From assembly GCA_051004015.1 (NCBI GenBank), contig JBPCKT010000123.1, positions 1 to 62,122 on the forward strand: 62,122 nt of DNA. The letters are read 5' to 3'. Below, in pieces: positions 7,716-15,747 of this stretch. Made by a program: the position numbers and the translations under genes. Under the pieces are notes generated by a model that saw nothing but the letters and a program-made list of their open reading frames with translations, had not been told where the DNA came from and searched no databases. This DNA is from SXOA01 sp051004015. GTDB lineage: Bacteria > Planctomycetota > Planctomycetia > Pirellulales > Pirellulaceae. The first letter of the stretch is position 1, and every line of letters begins with the position of its first letter.

Positions 7716-8900
7716 TTATTCCCGCTTGGCTTGGTATTGCTCTACCTTCTCCTTTACCCCCGGAACAATCCGCATCGCGTTCTCCAGATACACCTTCTTC
7801 AGCACCTCGTCCGGCAGTTGCACGCCGAAGATGTTCCAAAATCCCTGCGGCGGGAACTCCTTTTCGCTGTAGGGAAAATACTCGTCCTCGGTTTCCAGGA
7901 ACCGCCAGTACAGCCGCAGGCGCTGCTCGGGCCAGGGGCCGTCGGTGCCGAAGAGGATCCGGTCCTGGTACTTCAGCAGGAACTTGCGAGCGGAGACCGG
8001 CTGGCGGCCGAGCTCGCCGATGCGGCTGGCGATTTCCATGTAGAGGTTGGGGTGGTCGTCGAGCCACTGGGATACGGTTGCCAGATCCTCCGGGTTGTTG
8101 GCGACGTGGGCGGTGATGAAGGTGGTCTGGGGGTGCCGCTTGACGACCCGCAGAAAGGCGGCGAAGACCTCCTCTTGCTTGGGGAACTGCGGGCCGTGGA
8201 AGCTCCACTCGGGATGCCGGTGGAGCTCTTCCCAGCGCTCGTTTTTCTCGTCAATGGGCTGGAAGAAAGCGGCTGGGTCGGCGACGTGGATCAGCACCGG
8301 CAGGCCCAACTCGCCGCAGGCCCGCCAGATGTCATCCCAGCGAGGGTCGTCGATTTTGATTAACGAGCCATCGGGATCTTTGTATTCCAGGCCGAACTGT
8401 TTGAAGATTTTCAGGCCGCTCGCGCCGCGCTCCTTCGCAGTCGCCAGTTCGCGGGCCATACGGCGGGCGAAGTCCGGCCGCTGGCAGTCCCAACTGGCGG
8501 GTTCGTCCGCTTTGCCGGCACCCTGCCAGTCGAGATTGGCGAAGATGGCAAAGCGGTCGGGATATTTTGTCCACAGGAACCTGGCGTGCTCGTCCAGCTT
8601 CTCCCCGAGCTGGCCGTCGAGGCTGACGCACAGAGCGATGTTGTTTTCGTCCATCGTCTTGACGAACGCATCCAGCTCTTTCTCGCCTCCTTTGAGCTTG
8701 ATGCGGAAATGGGTGTGGACGTCCACGACCGGGAACTTCGCCTTCGCCAGCCGATGTTCCGGCACTTTCAGCGCCGGCTGCGGACGAAAGTTCTCTAGCA
8801 ACAGGTTCCGACCCTCGCGGCCATCAAGGGGCGGACTCTGCCCTATCGCCAGGCGACTTAAAATCAGCAGCAACAGCAAGGACGAAACACGGACGCTCAT
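7716..8900 (-). CDS. Exported amidohydrolase-2 family (TIM-barrel metal hydrolase)
   Basis: 394 residues. The start is placed at ATG 8900 because an excellent AGGAGG lies 7 nt upstream and the protein then begins with a signal peptide (MSVRVSSLLLLLILSRLAIGQ); an earlier in-frame start exists at 8930. Metal-site motifs of the amidohydrolase_2 family are visible: VDVHTHF near the N-terminus, LIHVADP, ITAHVANNPED and LFGTDGPWP (the barrel Asp). The substrate is unknown; relatives are decarboxylases or lactonases. It is followed by a membrane protein and an aldehyde dehydrogenase, so the group may handle one small organic acid or aldehyde. That link is inference. Confidence 0.85.
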   Translation of the reverse strand: MSVRVSSLLLLLILSRLAIGQSPPLDGREGRNLLLENFRPQPALKVPEHRLAKAKFPVVDVHTHFRIKLKGGEKELDAFVKTMDENNIALCVSLDGQLGEKLDEHARFLWTKYPDRFAIFANLDWQGAGKADEPASWDCQRPDFARRMARELATAKERGASGLKIFKQFGLEYKDPDGSLIKIDDPRWDDIWRACGELGLPVLIHVADPAAFFQPIDEKNERWEELHRHPEWSFHGPQFPKQEEVFAAFLRVVKRHPQTTFITAHVANNPEDLATVSQWLDDHPNLYMEIASRIGELGRQPVSARKFLLKYQDRILFGTDGPWPEQRLRLYWRFLETEDEYFPYSEKEFPPQGFWNIFGVQLPDEVLKKVYLENAMRIVPGVKEKVEQYQAKRE

Positions 8901-8912
8901 CAAAAGACCTCC

Positions 8913-8994
8913 TATTATTCTGCCCAACATTATTCTGCCGTCTCTTTGCCAACTCCCAAAGCAGTTTGGCAGAATAATGGTGGGCAGAATAATA
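8913..8994. repeat. 27-bp-arm inverted repeat, GGCAGAATAATG family
   Basis: Left arm 8913-8939 and right arm 8968-8994 match as inverted repeats at 26 of 27 positions, with a 28-base loop that itself contains CTTTG/CAAAG. Each arm holds two copies of the motif GGCAGAATAAT(G/A). It fills the gap between the response-regulator stop and the amidohydrolase start, so it may terminate or process the transcript. A diverged relative lies at 27197-27287. Confidence 0.85.
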
Positions 8995-9008
8995 AGAAGG
9001 GGAAGAGC

Positions 9009-9404
9009 TTACGACGGCCAGTCGTAGGTTTGCCGCAGGGCGTCATGCACCACGCTGGTCACCTCCCGCAGGCGGAGGGGCTTCGCCAGGATGCTGAAGG
9101 TCCGCTGCTTGAGGGCTTCTTCGCGGATGACGTCGTCCAGGGCGGCTGAGATCAGGATGCACGGCAGGAGCGCGGTAACCTGCGTCTCGCGGAGGCGGCG
9201 GATCGTGTCCAGCCCGCTCAGCCGCGGCATGTGCATATCGAGGATGACAATGTGAATCTGCTCCCCGCGAATGATTTGCAGGGCCTCTTCGCCGTCCCCC
9301 GCCAGGTACGTGCGGAACCCCCGCGGCTCGAAGACATCCCGCAGCGTTTCGCGGAAGTCCCGGTCGTCGTCGGTGATCAGCAGGGTGGGGGTGTCGAGTT
9401 TCAT
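9009..9404 (-). CDS. Single-domain response regulator (CheY-like receiver)
   Basis: 131 residues, one receiver domain and no output domain. Acidic pocket D12/D13, phosphoacceptor D56 (LDMHMP), S86 and conserved K108 (LAKP). Likely takes part in a phosphorelay or chemotaxis-type signalling through protein contact. No histidine kinase is adjacent. The start has no clear Shine-Dalgarno sequence because a REP-like palindrome begins about 10 bases upstream of the ATG. Confidence 0.93.
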   Translation of the reverse strand: MKLDTPTLLITDDDRDFRETLRDVFEPRGFRTYLAGDGEEALQIIRGEQIHIVILDMHMPRLSGLDTIRRLRETQVTALLPCILISAALDDVIREEALKQRTFSILAKPLRLREVTSVVHDALRQTYDWPS

Positions 9405-9413
9405 GAGAGCAAG

Positions 9414-9440
9414 TTCGTAGTAACCGGCTTTAGTCGGTTA
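9414..9440 (+). repeat. REP-like element (GTAG plus palindrome)
   Basis: TTCGTAGTAACC followed by the palindrome AACCG-GCTTTAGT-CGGTT. The first eleven bases (TTCGTAGTAAC) are identical to the element after rplW at 19601, which supports a mobile family rather than chance. It sits immediately upstream of the response-regulator start. Confidence 0.6.
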
Positions 9441-9651
9441 GTTCAAACGGGCAGAGTGCCGCTTGTAAAGGGCAGATTGCAAGTGCGGTGCCAAGGGTTG
9501 CCGGGACCGAAGGGGAGCTTCGCCCCCGGCGTGGGCTGAACTTGTAAGGCGTTACCACAAAACTACTTCTATCAAACGCAAAAGCAAATGCGAAGTCAAA
9601 CCCAATTCTTGCTTTTCCCTGGCCAGCCTGCTTTACTGGCAGGGACGCGGA

Positions 9652-9722
9652 GGGCCTTGTCTGGCCTTGGGCAGGCTGAGCCTGCCGCACCAAGATCAGG
9701 CAGGCTGAGCTTGCCCTACCTC
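9652..9722. repeat. Two GGCAGGCTGAGCCTGCC-type palindromes
   Basis: Two near-identical palindromes, CAGGCTGAGCCTG and CAGGCTGAGCTTG, follow each other within 70 bases. On the minus strand the second starts with GTAGGGCAAGCTCAGCC, again the GTAG-plus-stem layout. Related palindromes lie near 2540 and 56850. The stretch 9441-9651 holds no gene that I can support. Confidence 0.6.
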
Positions 9723-9825
9723 CAGCCGCTCCCAACTCGGCGGCGGCCTGGCGGTGCACGTCACCAACATCAAGGAGCACGCGGACGGGCGGGTGACGTT
9801 TTATGTGGGGTATGAGTTTGAGTGA
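9721..9825 (+). pseudogene. Remnant of a protein C-terminus
   Basis: The frame ending at TGA 9823-9825 reads LGGGLAVHVTNIKEHADG then RVTFYVGYEFE, which looks like a genuine domain end. There is no start codon or upstream coding sequence: directly upstream are REP-like palindromes. Best read as the surviving tail of a gene cut by repeat insertion or deletion. Family not recognised. Confidence 0.4.
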
Positions 9826-9862
9826 GCGTGGGGGTGCAGTTCTTGGTTAGGCGGCTCGAAAC

Positions 9863-10435
9863 TCAACTGTACCAGACCAACACCGACTGGTTTGCATTCG
9901 CGGCTGCCTCATAGAACCGCCGTAGTTTCTCGAATTGAGGCACAATGTATCGCGTGAAGGTCTCTTCGCCCTCTTCTTGCCAATATTCGACTGGCAGGTG
10001 CATCGTATCCATCAATTCGAAGTTCAGTTCACGACGCAGCACGCTTTCATCGATTGTCGCAAGAAGGTCAGAAAATCGCCTAACTTCAGCCGGTTCGAAC
10101 TCGCATGCTGGACCACAGCCGACATCAAGAAACTTGATCTTCTTTGGACCACGGCCCTCAATGCAAATCGCAAAATCATCCAATGGCGGAACAGGTTGAA
10201 GGGAATACGCCGGAGCTAATTCCTCGCCAAGCTCTTCGTTGATAATCGAGGCAAATTGAATTTGTTCGGCACGTTTGCAGGGCGAAAGCAACCAGGCAAG
10301 CACGCCGCTGGCTTTATCCAAATCGATCACCTCGGCGCCTGGAGGAACATTCTGATGGATCCGTGCCAGGGTGGTAGGGGATGAGTCCATCTGCTGAAGC
10401 TGCGTGCCGCTTAGTCGAGCGTAACATGTAACCAT
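9863..10435 (-). CDS. DUF1877 (YfbM-like) protein
   Basis: 190 residues from the likely start MVTCYARLSGTQLQQM at 10435; an upstream in-frame ATG at 10474 would add 13 residues. The N-terminal pattern and VIDLDKASGVLAWLLSP match the DUF1877 family (E. coli YfbM), whose role is unknown. No signal or membrane segment. Base composition is visibly poorer in GC than the flanking metabolic genes, and it lies in a stretch of remnants, repeats and a toxin-antitoxin pair, so acquisition by transfer is plausible. Confidence 0.7.
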   Translation of the reverse strand: MVTCYARLSGTQLQQMDSSPTTLARIHQNVPPGAEVIDLDKASGVLAWLLSPCKRAEQIQFASIINEELGEELAPAYSLQPVPPLDDFAICIEGRGPKKIKFLDVGCGPACEFEPAEVRRFSDLLATIDESVLRRELNFELMDTMHLPVEYWQEEGEETFTRYIVPQFEKLRRFYEAAANANQSVLVWYS

Positions 10436-10559
10436 GCTCACTTGCGGGTATCTCCAAGGCGTCGACCAAGTCATTACCTCTCGCTTCCGCGAGCCAAACT
10501 AATGCCGCGATGACGGAATGTCAAACTGAATCACCCATCCGCCGCCGGCTGTGGAGTGT

Positions 10560-10590
10560 GGTGAGTCCGCAGATTTCACAGATTCACGCA
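10560..10590. repeat. Nine-base-period dispersed repeat (CGCAGATTT type)
   Basis: CGCAGATTT-CACAGATTC-ACGCAGATG, three 9-base units, in the gap between the DUF1877 gene and the ParE gene. A partly inverted echo (CAATCTGTGG, GCGCAATCCGCGG) follows at about 10616-10645. This kind of oligonucleotide repeat is widespread in intergenic DNA of unrelated bacteria. Confidence 0.5.
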
Positions 10591-10670
10591 GATGAGGGAG
10601 CCTTTGCCTGAATTCAATCTGTGGACATCGGCGCAATCCGCGGACGCCCATTCTGGGCCAGCGTCACGTC

Positions 10671-10964
10671 TCAAGTTCGATTGCGCCAATAGCCGGGCCG
10701 TCGTTTCGCATGCGCAATTGCAACCACCAGCACGCGATTGTCGACGAGTCGATAGACGATGCGAAACGGAAACTTCTTGACCGGGCACTCTCGATGCACC
10801 CCGTCGGCGCTGGTGAATTGAGTGGGGGCAGCGGCAACCTTTTCCAGTGCCGCTTCCACGGCGTCAGCAAATCGCCTGGCAGTCAGCGCACTTCTTTCGG
10901 CGTACCAGTCGAACGACTCGTCGAAATCGCGGCGTGCGCCGGGAAGAAGGTCAATGGGAAGCAT
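10671..10964 (-). CDS. RelE/ParE-superfamily toxin
   Basis: 97 residues. The ParE-like fold signature is clear: LLPGARRDFDESFDWYAERS, FADAVEAALEKVAAAPTQF, then CPVKKFPFRIVYRLVDNRVLVVAIAHAKRRPGYWR. Predicted to poison gyrase or translation until bound by its antitoxin. Its start overlaps the upstream antitoxin gene by 14 nt, the usual TA arrangement. Which target it has cannot be told from sequence. Confidence 0.88.
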   Translation of the reverse strand: MLPIDLLPGARRDFDESFDWYAERSALTARRFADAVEAALEKVAAAPTQFTSADGVHRECPVKKFPFRIVYRLVDNRVLVVAIAHAKRRPGYWRNRT

Positions 10965-11202
10965 CGGGCACCGTCGGACCCAAGCGGCGCAGCGCCTCGA
11001 CCTTGATCTGGTCCCACGGCGTTGTCACGGCCGCACCACAATCGAACTCGGCAGAGCGTCTCTGAATCTCCGCGGCCCACTCGTCACTCAGGGGCGGCAA
11101 GGAATCCGCGGGGAGTGTGTCCCAAATCGCATCCATGAGCAGAATCCGGTCCGCAATCGGCAAGCTGGTTGCGTCGACAAGCAGGGTTTCATAAGTCGGC
11201 AT
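10951..11202 (-). CDS. Addiction-module antitoxin (TIGR02574/PF09720 type)
   Basis: 83 residues from ATG 11202, chosen because GAGAGGTG lies a few bases upstream; a longer frame starts at 11244. The sequence IADRILLMDAIWDTL...LSDEWAAEIQRRSAEFDCG is characteristic of the putative addiction-module component family that pairs with ParE/RelE toxins. Precedes and overlaps the toxin gene. Confidence 0.88.
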   Translation of the reverse strand: MPTYETLLVDATSLPIADRILLMDAIWDTLPADSLPPLSDEWAAEIQRRSAEFDCGAAVTTPWDQIKVEALRRLGPTVPDASH

Positions 11203-11272
11203 TGCTGCACCTCTCTCCAATTCTAGCGACCCGGCAGACGACAATTCAAGCGTGGCAACGCTTCCAGTGGCG

Positions 11273-12628
11273 TTACAGCGCCTCCCAAATCACTTTCCCA
11301 TCATTCACAATCTTCACCGGCCGGCCTTCGGGGGTGAGGAATTCTTCCTTGGGGTCGATGCCGGTCAGGTGGCACATCGTGGCGGCCAGGTCTTCGGGGC
11401 CGTGGGGCTTGTCGGTGGGGCGCTCGGCCCGGTCGTCGCTCGCGCCGATGACGCGGCCCCCTTTCACGCCGCCGCCGCCGAGGGCGACGGTGAATGACGG
11501 GCCCCAGTGATCGCGGCCGGCGTTCTTGTTGATCCGCGGAGTGCGGCCGAATTCGCCGGTGACGATGACAAGCGTTTTTCCGAGCAGCCCGCGGTCGGCC
11601 AGATCGCGGAACAGCGTCGCCAGCGCCGGATCGAACTGCGGCAGCAGATCGCGGCGGAGGACGGAAAAATTGTTGTCGTGCGTGTCCCAGTTGCTGTGCT
11701 CCACGGTCACGCAGCGGACGCCGGCCTCGATCAGGCGGCGGGCCATCAGGCAGGACTGGCCGAGCGTGCCGCGGCCGTATTCATCCCGCAATTTGTCGGG
11801 CTCGGCTTGCAAGTTGAAGGCGGCTTTGGCCTGCGGCGAGGTCATGAGCTCAAAAGCCTTCTGGCGGAAGACATCGACGGTCTTGGCCCGGCTGTTCGCG
11901 TCCAACTCGGCGGATTTTTGCAACTGATCCACGTGCCGAAGCAATTCGCGGCGGTTGTTCAGACGGCTGGCGGAGAGGCTGACCGGCGGAACCATATCCG
12001 GCACGGCAAAATCCGGGGCTGCTGGATCGGCATCGATGGAGAGCGGCGCGCACGTCGCCCCCAGATAAGCCGCCCCGCCGCTGTTGGAGAGCTGCGGCAG
12101 GCAGACATACGGCGGAATCGAGCTGGCGGCCCGGTCCTTCCCCTGGGCACCCAGCTTCTTGGCGATGATGGAGCCGAAGGACGGCCGCTGGTTGTTGGGC
12201 GTGAGCGTGGGATTGAAGCCGGCCGTGGGAAAATAGCCGGTGAGCATGTAATGGTCCGCCGGCCCGTGGTCGCTGTTCTTATGCCCAAAGCCGCGAAGCA
12301 GGGCAATCTTGTCCATCTGCTGCGAGAGTTTTGGCAGGGCGTCGCCAATTTCCAGCCCCGGCACGTTCGTCCCAATCGGATGAAAGTCGCCTCGGAACTC
12401 CGCCGGGGCATTGGGCTTCATGTCGAAGGTGTCGATGGTCGAGAGCCCCCCCTTCAAAAAGAGGTAGATCACCGACACGCCGCTATCCTTCACCCCCCGC
12501 GCCCCCGGCGCGGCGTCGGCTCGCATCAGCGATGCGAGCGACAGCGACGAGCCAAACATCCCCGCCACGCCCAGGCGGAGGAAGTCGCGGCGAACGAGGC
12601 CGTCACAGAAGGGGGTGTGGCTGGTCAT
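11273..12628 (-). CDS. DUF1501 protein (sulfatase-like, Tat-exported)
   Basis: 451 residues from ATG 12628 (an in-frame ATG at 12697 is less likely). It has a twin-arginine signal (LVRRDFLRLGVAGM), then the DUF1501 core: LFLKGGLSTIDTFDMKPNAP, FGHKNSDHGPADHYMLTG, TVEHSNWDTHDNN, VTGEFGRTPRINKNAGRDHWG. The family belongs to the alkaline-phosphatase/sulfatase fold and is amplified in planctomycetes, usually paired with a cytochrome-domain DUF1549/1553 gene. Here it is divergent from a DUF1592 cytochrome gene 183 bases away. The substrate is unknown. Confidence 0.9.
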   Translation of the reverse strand: MTSHTPFCDGLVRRDFLRLGVAGMFGSSLSLASLMRADAAPGARGVKDSGVSVIYLFLKGGLSTIDTFDMKPNAPAEFRGDFHPIGTNVPGLEIGDALPKLSQQMDKIALLRGFGHKNSDHGPADHYMLTGYFPTAGFNPTLTPNNQRPSFGSIIAKKLGAQGKDRAASSIPPYVCLPQLSNSGGAAYLGATCAPLSIDADPAAPDFAVPDMVPPVSLSASRLNNRRELLRHVDQLQKSAELDANSRAKTVDVFRQKAFELMTSPQAKAAFNLQAEPDKLRDEYGRGTLGQSCLMARRLIEAGVRCVTVEHSNWDTHDNNFSVLRRDLLPQFDPALATLFRDLADRGLLGKTLVIVTGEFGRTPRINKNAGRDHWGPSFTVALGGGGVKGGRVIGASDDRAERPTDKPHGPEDLAATMCHLTGIDPKEEFLTPEGRPVKIVNDGKVIWEAL

Positions 12629-12811
12629 GGGAAAGTCCTTAGGGGCGAAATCCGAAATTCGACTGGGGAATGGGAAACGCCCAATGCCAGTCGCCATCGA
12701 TTCCCATTATCGCATAAGCGGACGTTGATACGCCAGAGCGCTTAGGGCGAATTAGGTTTGTGCGGGTTCAAGGAGGCGTCTCGCGCCAGGTATCATTGAC
12801 GTGGGTAATCC

Positions 12812-15694
12812 ATGAAGCAACTGATTCGACTTCTCCTGGTTCCCTTCGCGCTGGCCAGCGGATTCGCTCTGACTGGTGGAGCAGTTTTTTGCGCTGAGCC
12901 TGCTGCTGCGGAGCTTGATCGCCGCTTTGCCGCGGAGGTCCAGCCGTTCCTGAAGACTTTTTGTCTGGACTGCCACGGCAGAGAGAAGCAGGAAGGGAAG
13001 CTCAATTTGGCGGGGTACGATTCGTTGGCTGCGGTGGCGAAGAACCAGCAAATCTGGGAATTGGTCCTCCAGCGGCTCAAAGCGAAAGAGATGCCGCCGG
13101 AGGATGCCCCCCGAATTCCGAAGGAGGCCGAGCGTCGCGCCCTTGTCGAGTGGATTGAGGCCATGCGTGATGACGAGGCCCGGCAGAATGCCGGCGATCC
13201 GGGGAAGGTGCTGGCCCGCCGGCTCTCCAATGCGGAGTTCGACTACAGCATCCGCGATTTGACTGGCGTGGACATCCGGCCGACGAAGGAGTTTCCCGTC
13301 GATCCGGCCAACGAAGCGGGCTTTGACAATAGTGGCGAGTCTCTCAGCATGTCGCCGGCGCTAGTCAAGAAATATCTGGCCGCGGCGCGGAACGTCGCGG
13401 ACCATCTGGTTCTGAAGCCCCAGGGCTTCGCCTTCGCGCCGCATGTGGCGGTGACGGATACCGATCGGGACAAGTACTGCGTGCAGCGGATTGTGGATTT
13501 TTACAAGCGGCAGAAGACGGACATCGCGGATTATTTATTCGCGGCGTGGCGGTATGAGCATCGTGCGGCAGGCGCGAAAGCGCCAGCGACGCTCGAGGAC
13601 GTTGCGAAAGAGGCCGAGATTTCCCCCAAGTACTTGCAAGCGGTGAGGTCGGCACTGCATGAAGACGCTGTCGATGCTGGACCACTGGGCGAGCTGCAAG
13701 AGGCGTGGCGCAAGCTCTCCACCGATGTGCGGAAACAAGAGGACGCCCGGCGCGACTGCGAGAAACTGCGAGATCAGGTAGTCAAACGGCGCAAGGTGCT
13801 TTCCCGAAAAATCGACAAGTTGCAAGTCAATGGAATTTCCCCCGGCAGCCAGCCCTTGGTCCTTTGGAAGAACCGCGAGGTCGCCGCGCAGCGGATGAGA
13901 TTCGTGCCGGGGAAGGATGATGCGGCAGATGAAAAGTTGCGGAAATCCCTGGAACGCTTCTGCCAGGTGTTTCCCGATGCTTTCTACATCGCCGACCGGC
14001 CCCCGTACTTTGAGCCTGACTCTGCTCCCTCAAGGCGACTCCTGACGGCGGGCTTTCATCTCATGCAGGGCTATTTTCGGGACGATGGGCCGCTCTATGA
14101 GTTGATTCTCGATGATGCGGGGCGCAAGGAATTAGACGGCCTCTGGCAGGAACTCCATTTCGTCACCGGCACACCGCAACGGCAGTACAAGGACTTCATT
14201 TTCTTCGAGCGGGCGGAGCCGCCGCGGTACATGCGGGAAGCGCCGTTCGATTTTGCCCGCTCGGAAGACAAAGATGCGGGGGCCGAGGCCAAAGTCCAGC
14301 GGCTCCGCGAGGAATATTTGAAAAAGGCCAAGGATATCAACGTCGGCGAGAAGGCGATTGCCGCCATCGAGACCTATTTCACGAGCATCAACGCCGAAAT
14401 CCGCTGGGTGGAATCCGCACGCCTGGCCGCGGAGCCGAGTCATTTGGAGGCATTGCAGAAGTTCGCCCAAAGGGCTTATCGCCGGCCGCTAACAATGGAG
14501 GAGCGGCAGGATCTGCTCGCGTTCTATCACTCGCTCCGCGAGAAAGAAGGCCTCAGCCACGAGGAGGCGATGCGGGATTCCATTGCTGGCATCCTGATGT
14601 CTCCGCACTTCTGCTACCGGGCGGACCTCGCGCCGGAAGGGAAGGGGATTCAGCCTTTAGCCGATCACGCCCTCGCCAGCCGCCTGAGTTATTTCCTGTG
14701 GTCGTCTATGCCAGATGACGAGTTGCTCGCTCACGCCGCCGCGGGAGATTTGCATCAGCAAGATGTGCTGCTGGCCCAGTCGCGACGGATGCTGAGGGAC
14801 ACGAAGGTCCGGGGCCTGGCGGTGGAGTTCGGCGGCAACTGGCTCGACTTCCGCCGCTTCGAGGAGCACAACAGCGTCGACCGGGAGCGGTTTGCCTCTT
14901 TCGATAATGATCTGCGCCAGGCGATGTTCGAGGAGCCGGTGCGATTCTTCCTCGATGTCGTGCAAGAGAATCGCTCGGTCCTCGAATTTCTGAGTGCCGA
15001 CCATACCTTTGTGAACCCGGTGCTGGCGAAGCACTACGGAATGCCGGTTCCTGCTGGCGATTCTAATAACTGGGTTCGAGTGGACGATGCCGCCAAGTAC
15101 GGTCGCGGCGGATTACTCCCTATGTCTGTATTCCTGACCAAGAATTCCCCCGGCCTGCGGACCAGCCCGGTCAAGCGGGGCTACTGGGTTGTGCGGCGAC
15201 TCTTGGGGGAGCGGATTCCGCCTCCTCCCCCCACCGTGCCGGAGCTTCCCAAGGATGAAGCACAACTTGGCGAGCTAACGCTCGCCCAGCTCTTGGCGAA
15301 ACATCGCGAGAACAAGAGCTGTGCCTCCTGCCACGCGAAGTTCGATTCGCTCGGTCTCGTGTTTGAAGGCTACGGCCCCATCGGCGAGCGGCGGGAGAAG
15401 GACCTCAGCGGCCACGCGGTTGAAACGAAAACCATCTTCCCCGGTGGCAGCGAAGGAGATGGACTCACCGGAGTCCGCGATTACTTGCGGGAGCAACGGC
15501 AAAACGAGTTCATCGACAACCTCTGCCGCAAGCTATTGTCCTATGCTCTGGGCCGAACTCTCTTGCTTTCGGACAAGGAGCTAGTCGAGAATATGAAGGA
15601 GAAGCTGGCGGCGGATGGTTATCGGTTCGAGGGGTTGGTGGAAATGATTGTGACCAGCCGACAGTTCCTCAATAAGCGAGGCAGAGAAGAGTAG
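12812..15694 (+). CDS. Exported planctomycete cytochrome-c/DUF1587-1592-1595-1588-1585 protein
   Basis: 960 residues. Signal peptide (1-28), then a haem-binding CLDCHG (C51, C54, H55) in the planctomycete cytochrome C domain with KEMPPEDAPRIPKEAE. The multidomain order DUF1587 (RRLSNAEFDYSIRDLTGVDI), DUF1595 (AQRAYRRPLTMEERQ), DUF1592 (HALASRLSYFLWSSMPDDEL), DUF1588 (CASCHAKFDSLGLVFEGYGPIG, a second CxxCH) and DUF1585 at the C-terminus follows. These large periplasmic proteins are a planctomycete hallmark and probably oxidise or dehydrogenate complex organic matter; no reaction is proven. Followed by its usual partner, a DUF1552 gene, 53 nt downstream. Confidence 0.92.
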   Translation: MKQLIRLLLVPFALASGFALTGGAVFCAEPAAAELDRRFAAEVQPFLKTFCLDCHGREKQEGKLNLAGYDSLAAVAKNQQIWELVLQRLKAKEMPPEDAPRIPKEAERRALVEWIEAMRDDEARQNAGDPGKVLARRLSNAEFDYSIRDLTGVDIRPTKEFPVDPANEAGFDNSGESLSMSPALVKKYLAAARNVADHLVLKPQGFAFAPHVAVTDTDRDKYCVQRIVDFYKRQKTDIADYLFAAWRYEHRAAGAKAPATLEDVAKEAEISPKYLQAVRSALHEDAVDAGPLGELQEAWRKLSTDVRKQEDARRDCEKLRDQVVKRRKVLSRKIDKLQVNGISPGSQPLVLWKNREVAAQRMRFVPGKDDAADEKLRKSLERFCQVFPDAFYIADRPPYFEPDSAPSRRLLTAGFHLMQGYFRDDGPLYELILDDAGRKELDGLWQELHFVTGTPQRQYKDFIFFERAEPPRYMREAPFDFARSEDKDAGAEAKVQRLREEYLKKAKDINVGEKAIAAIETYFTSINAEIRWVESARLAAEPSHLEALQKFAQRAYRRPLTMEERQDLLAFYHSLREKEGLSHEEAMRDSIAGILMSPHFCYRADLAPEGKGIQPLADHALASRLSYFLWSSMPDDELLAHAAAGDLHQQDVLLAQSRRMLRDTKVRGLAVEFGGNWLDFRRFEEHNSVDRERFASFDNDLRQAMFEEPVRFFLDVVQENRSVLEFLSADHTFVNPVLAKHYGMPVPAGDSNNWVRVDDAAKYGRGGLLPMSVFLTKNSPGLRTSPVKRGYWVVRRLLGERIPPPPPTVPELPKDEAQLGELTLAQLLAKHRENKSCASCHAKFDSLGLVFEGYGPIGERREKDLSGHAVETKTIFPGGSEGDGLTGVRDYLREQRQNEFIDNLCRKLLSYALGRTLLLSDKELVENMKEKLAADGYRFEGLVEMIVTSRQFLNKRGREE

Positions 15695-15747
15695 AAAAAA
15701 CATGGGCCTCACGCGAAGTCGCAAAGACGCAAAGAATTAGAAAGACC
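15695..15747. repeat. Eight-base-period repeat between DUF1592 and DUF1552 genes
   Basis: CGCGAAGT-CGCAAAGA-CGCAAAGA lies in the 53-base spacer. It belongs to the same general class of dispersed short-period oligonucleotide repeats as those at 5074 and 10560. An AGAAAGACC just before the next ATG may serve as ribosome-binding site. Confidence 0.5.
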
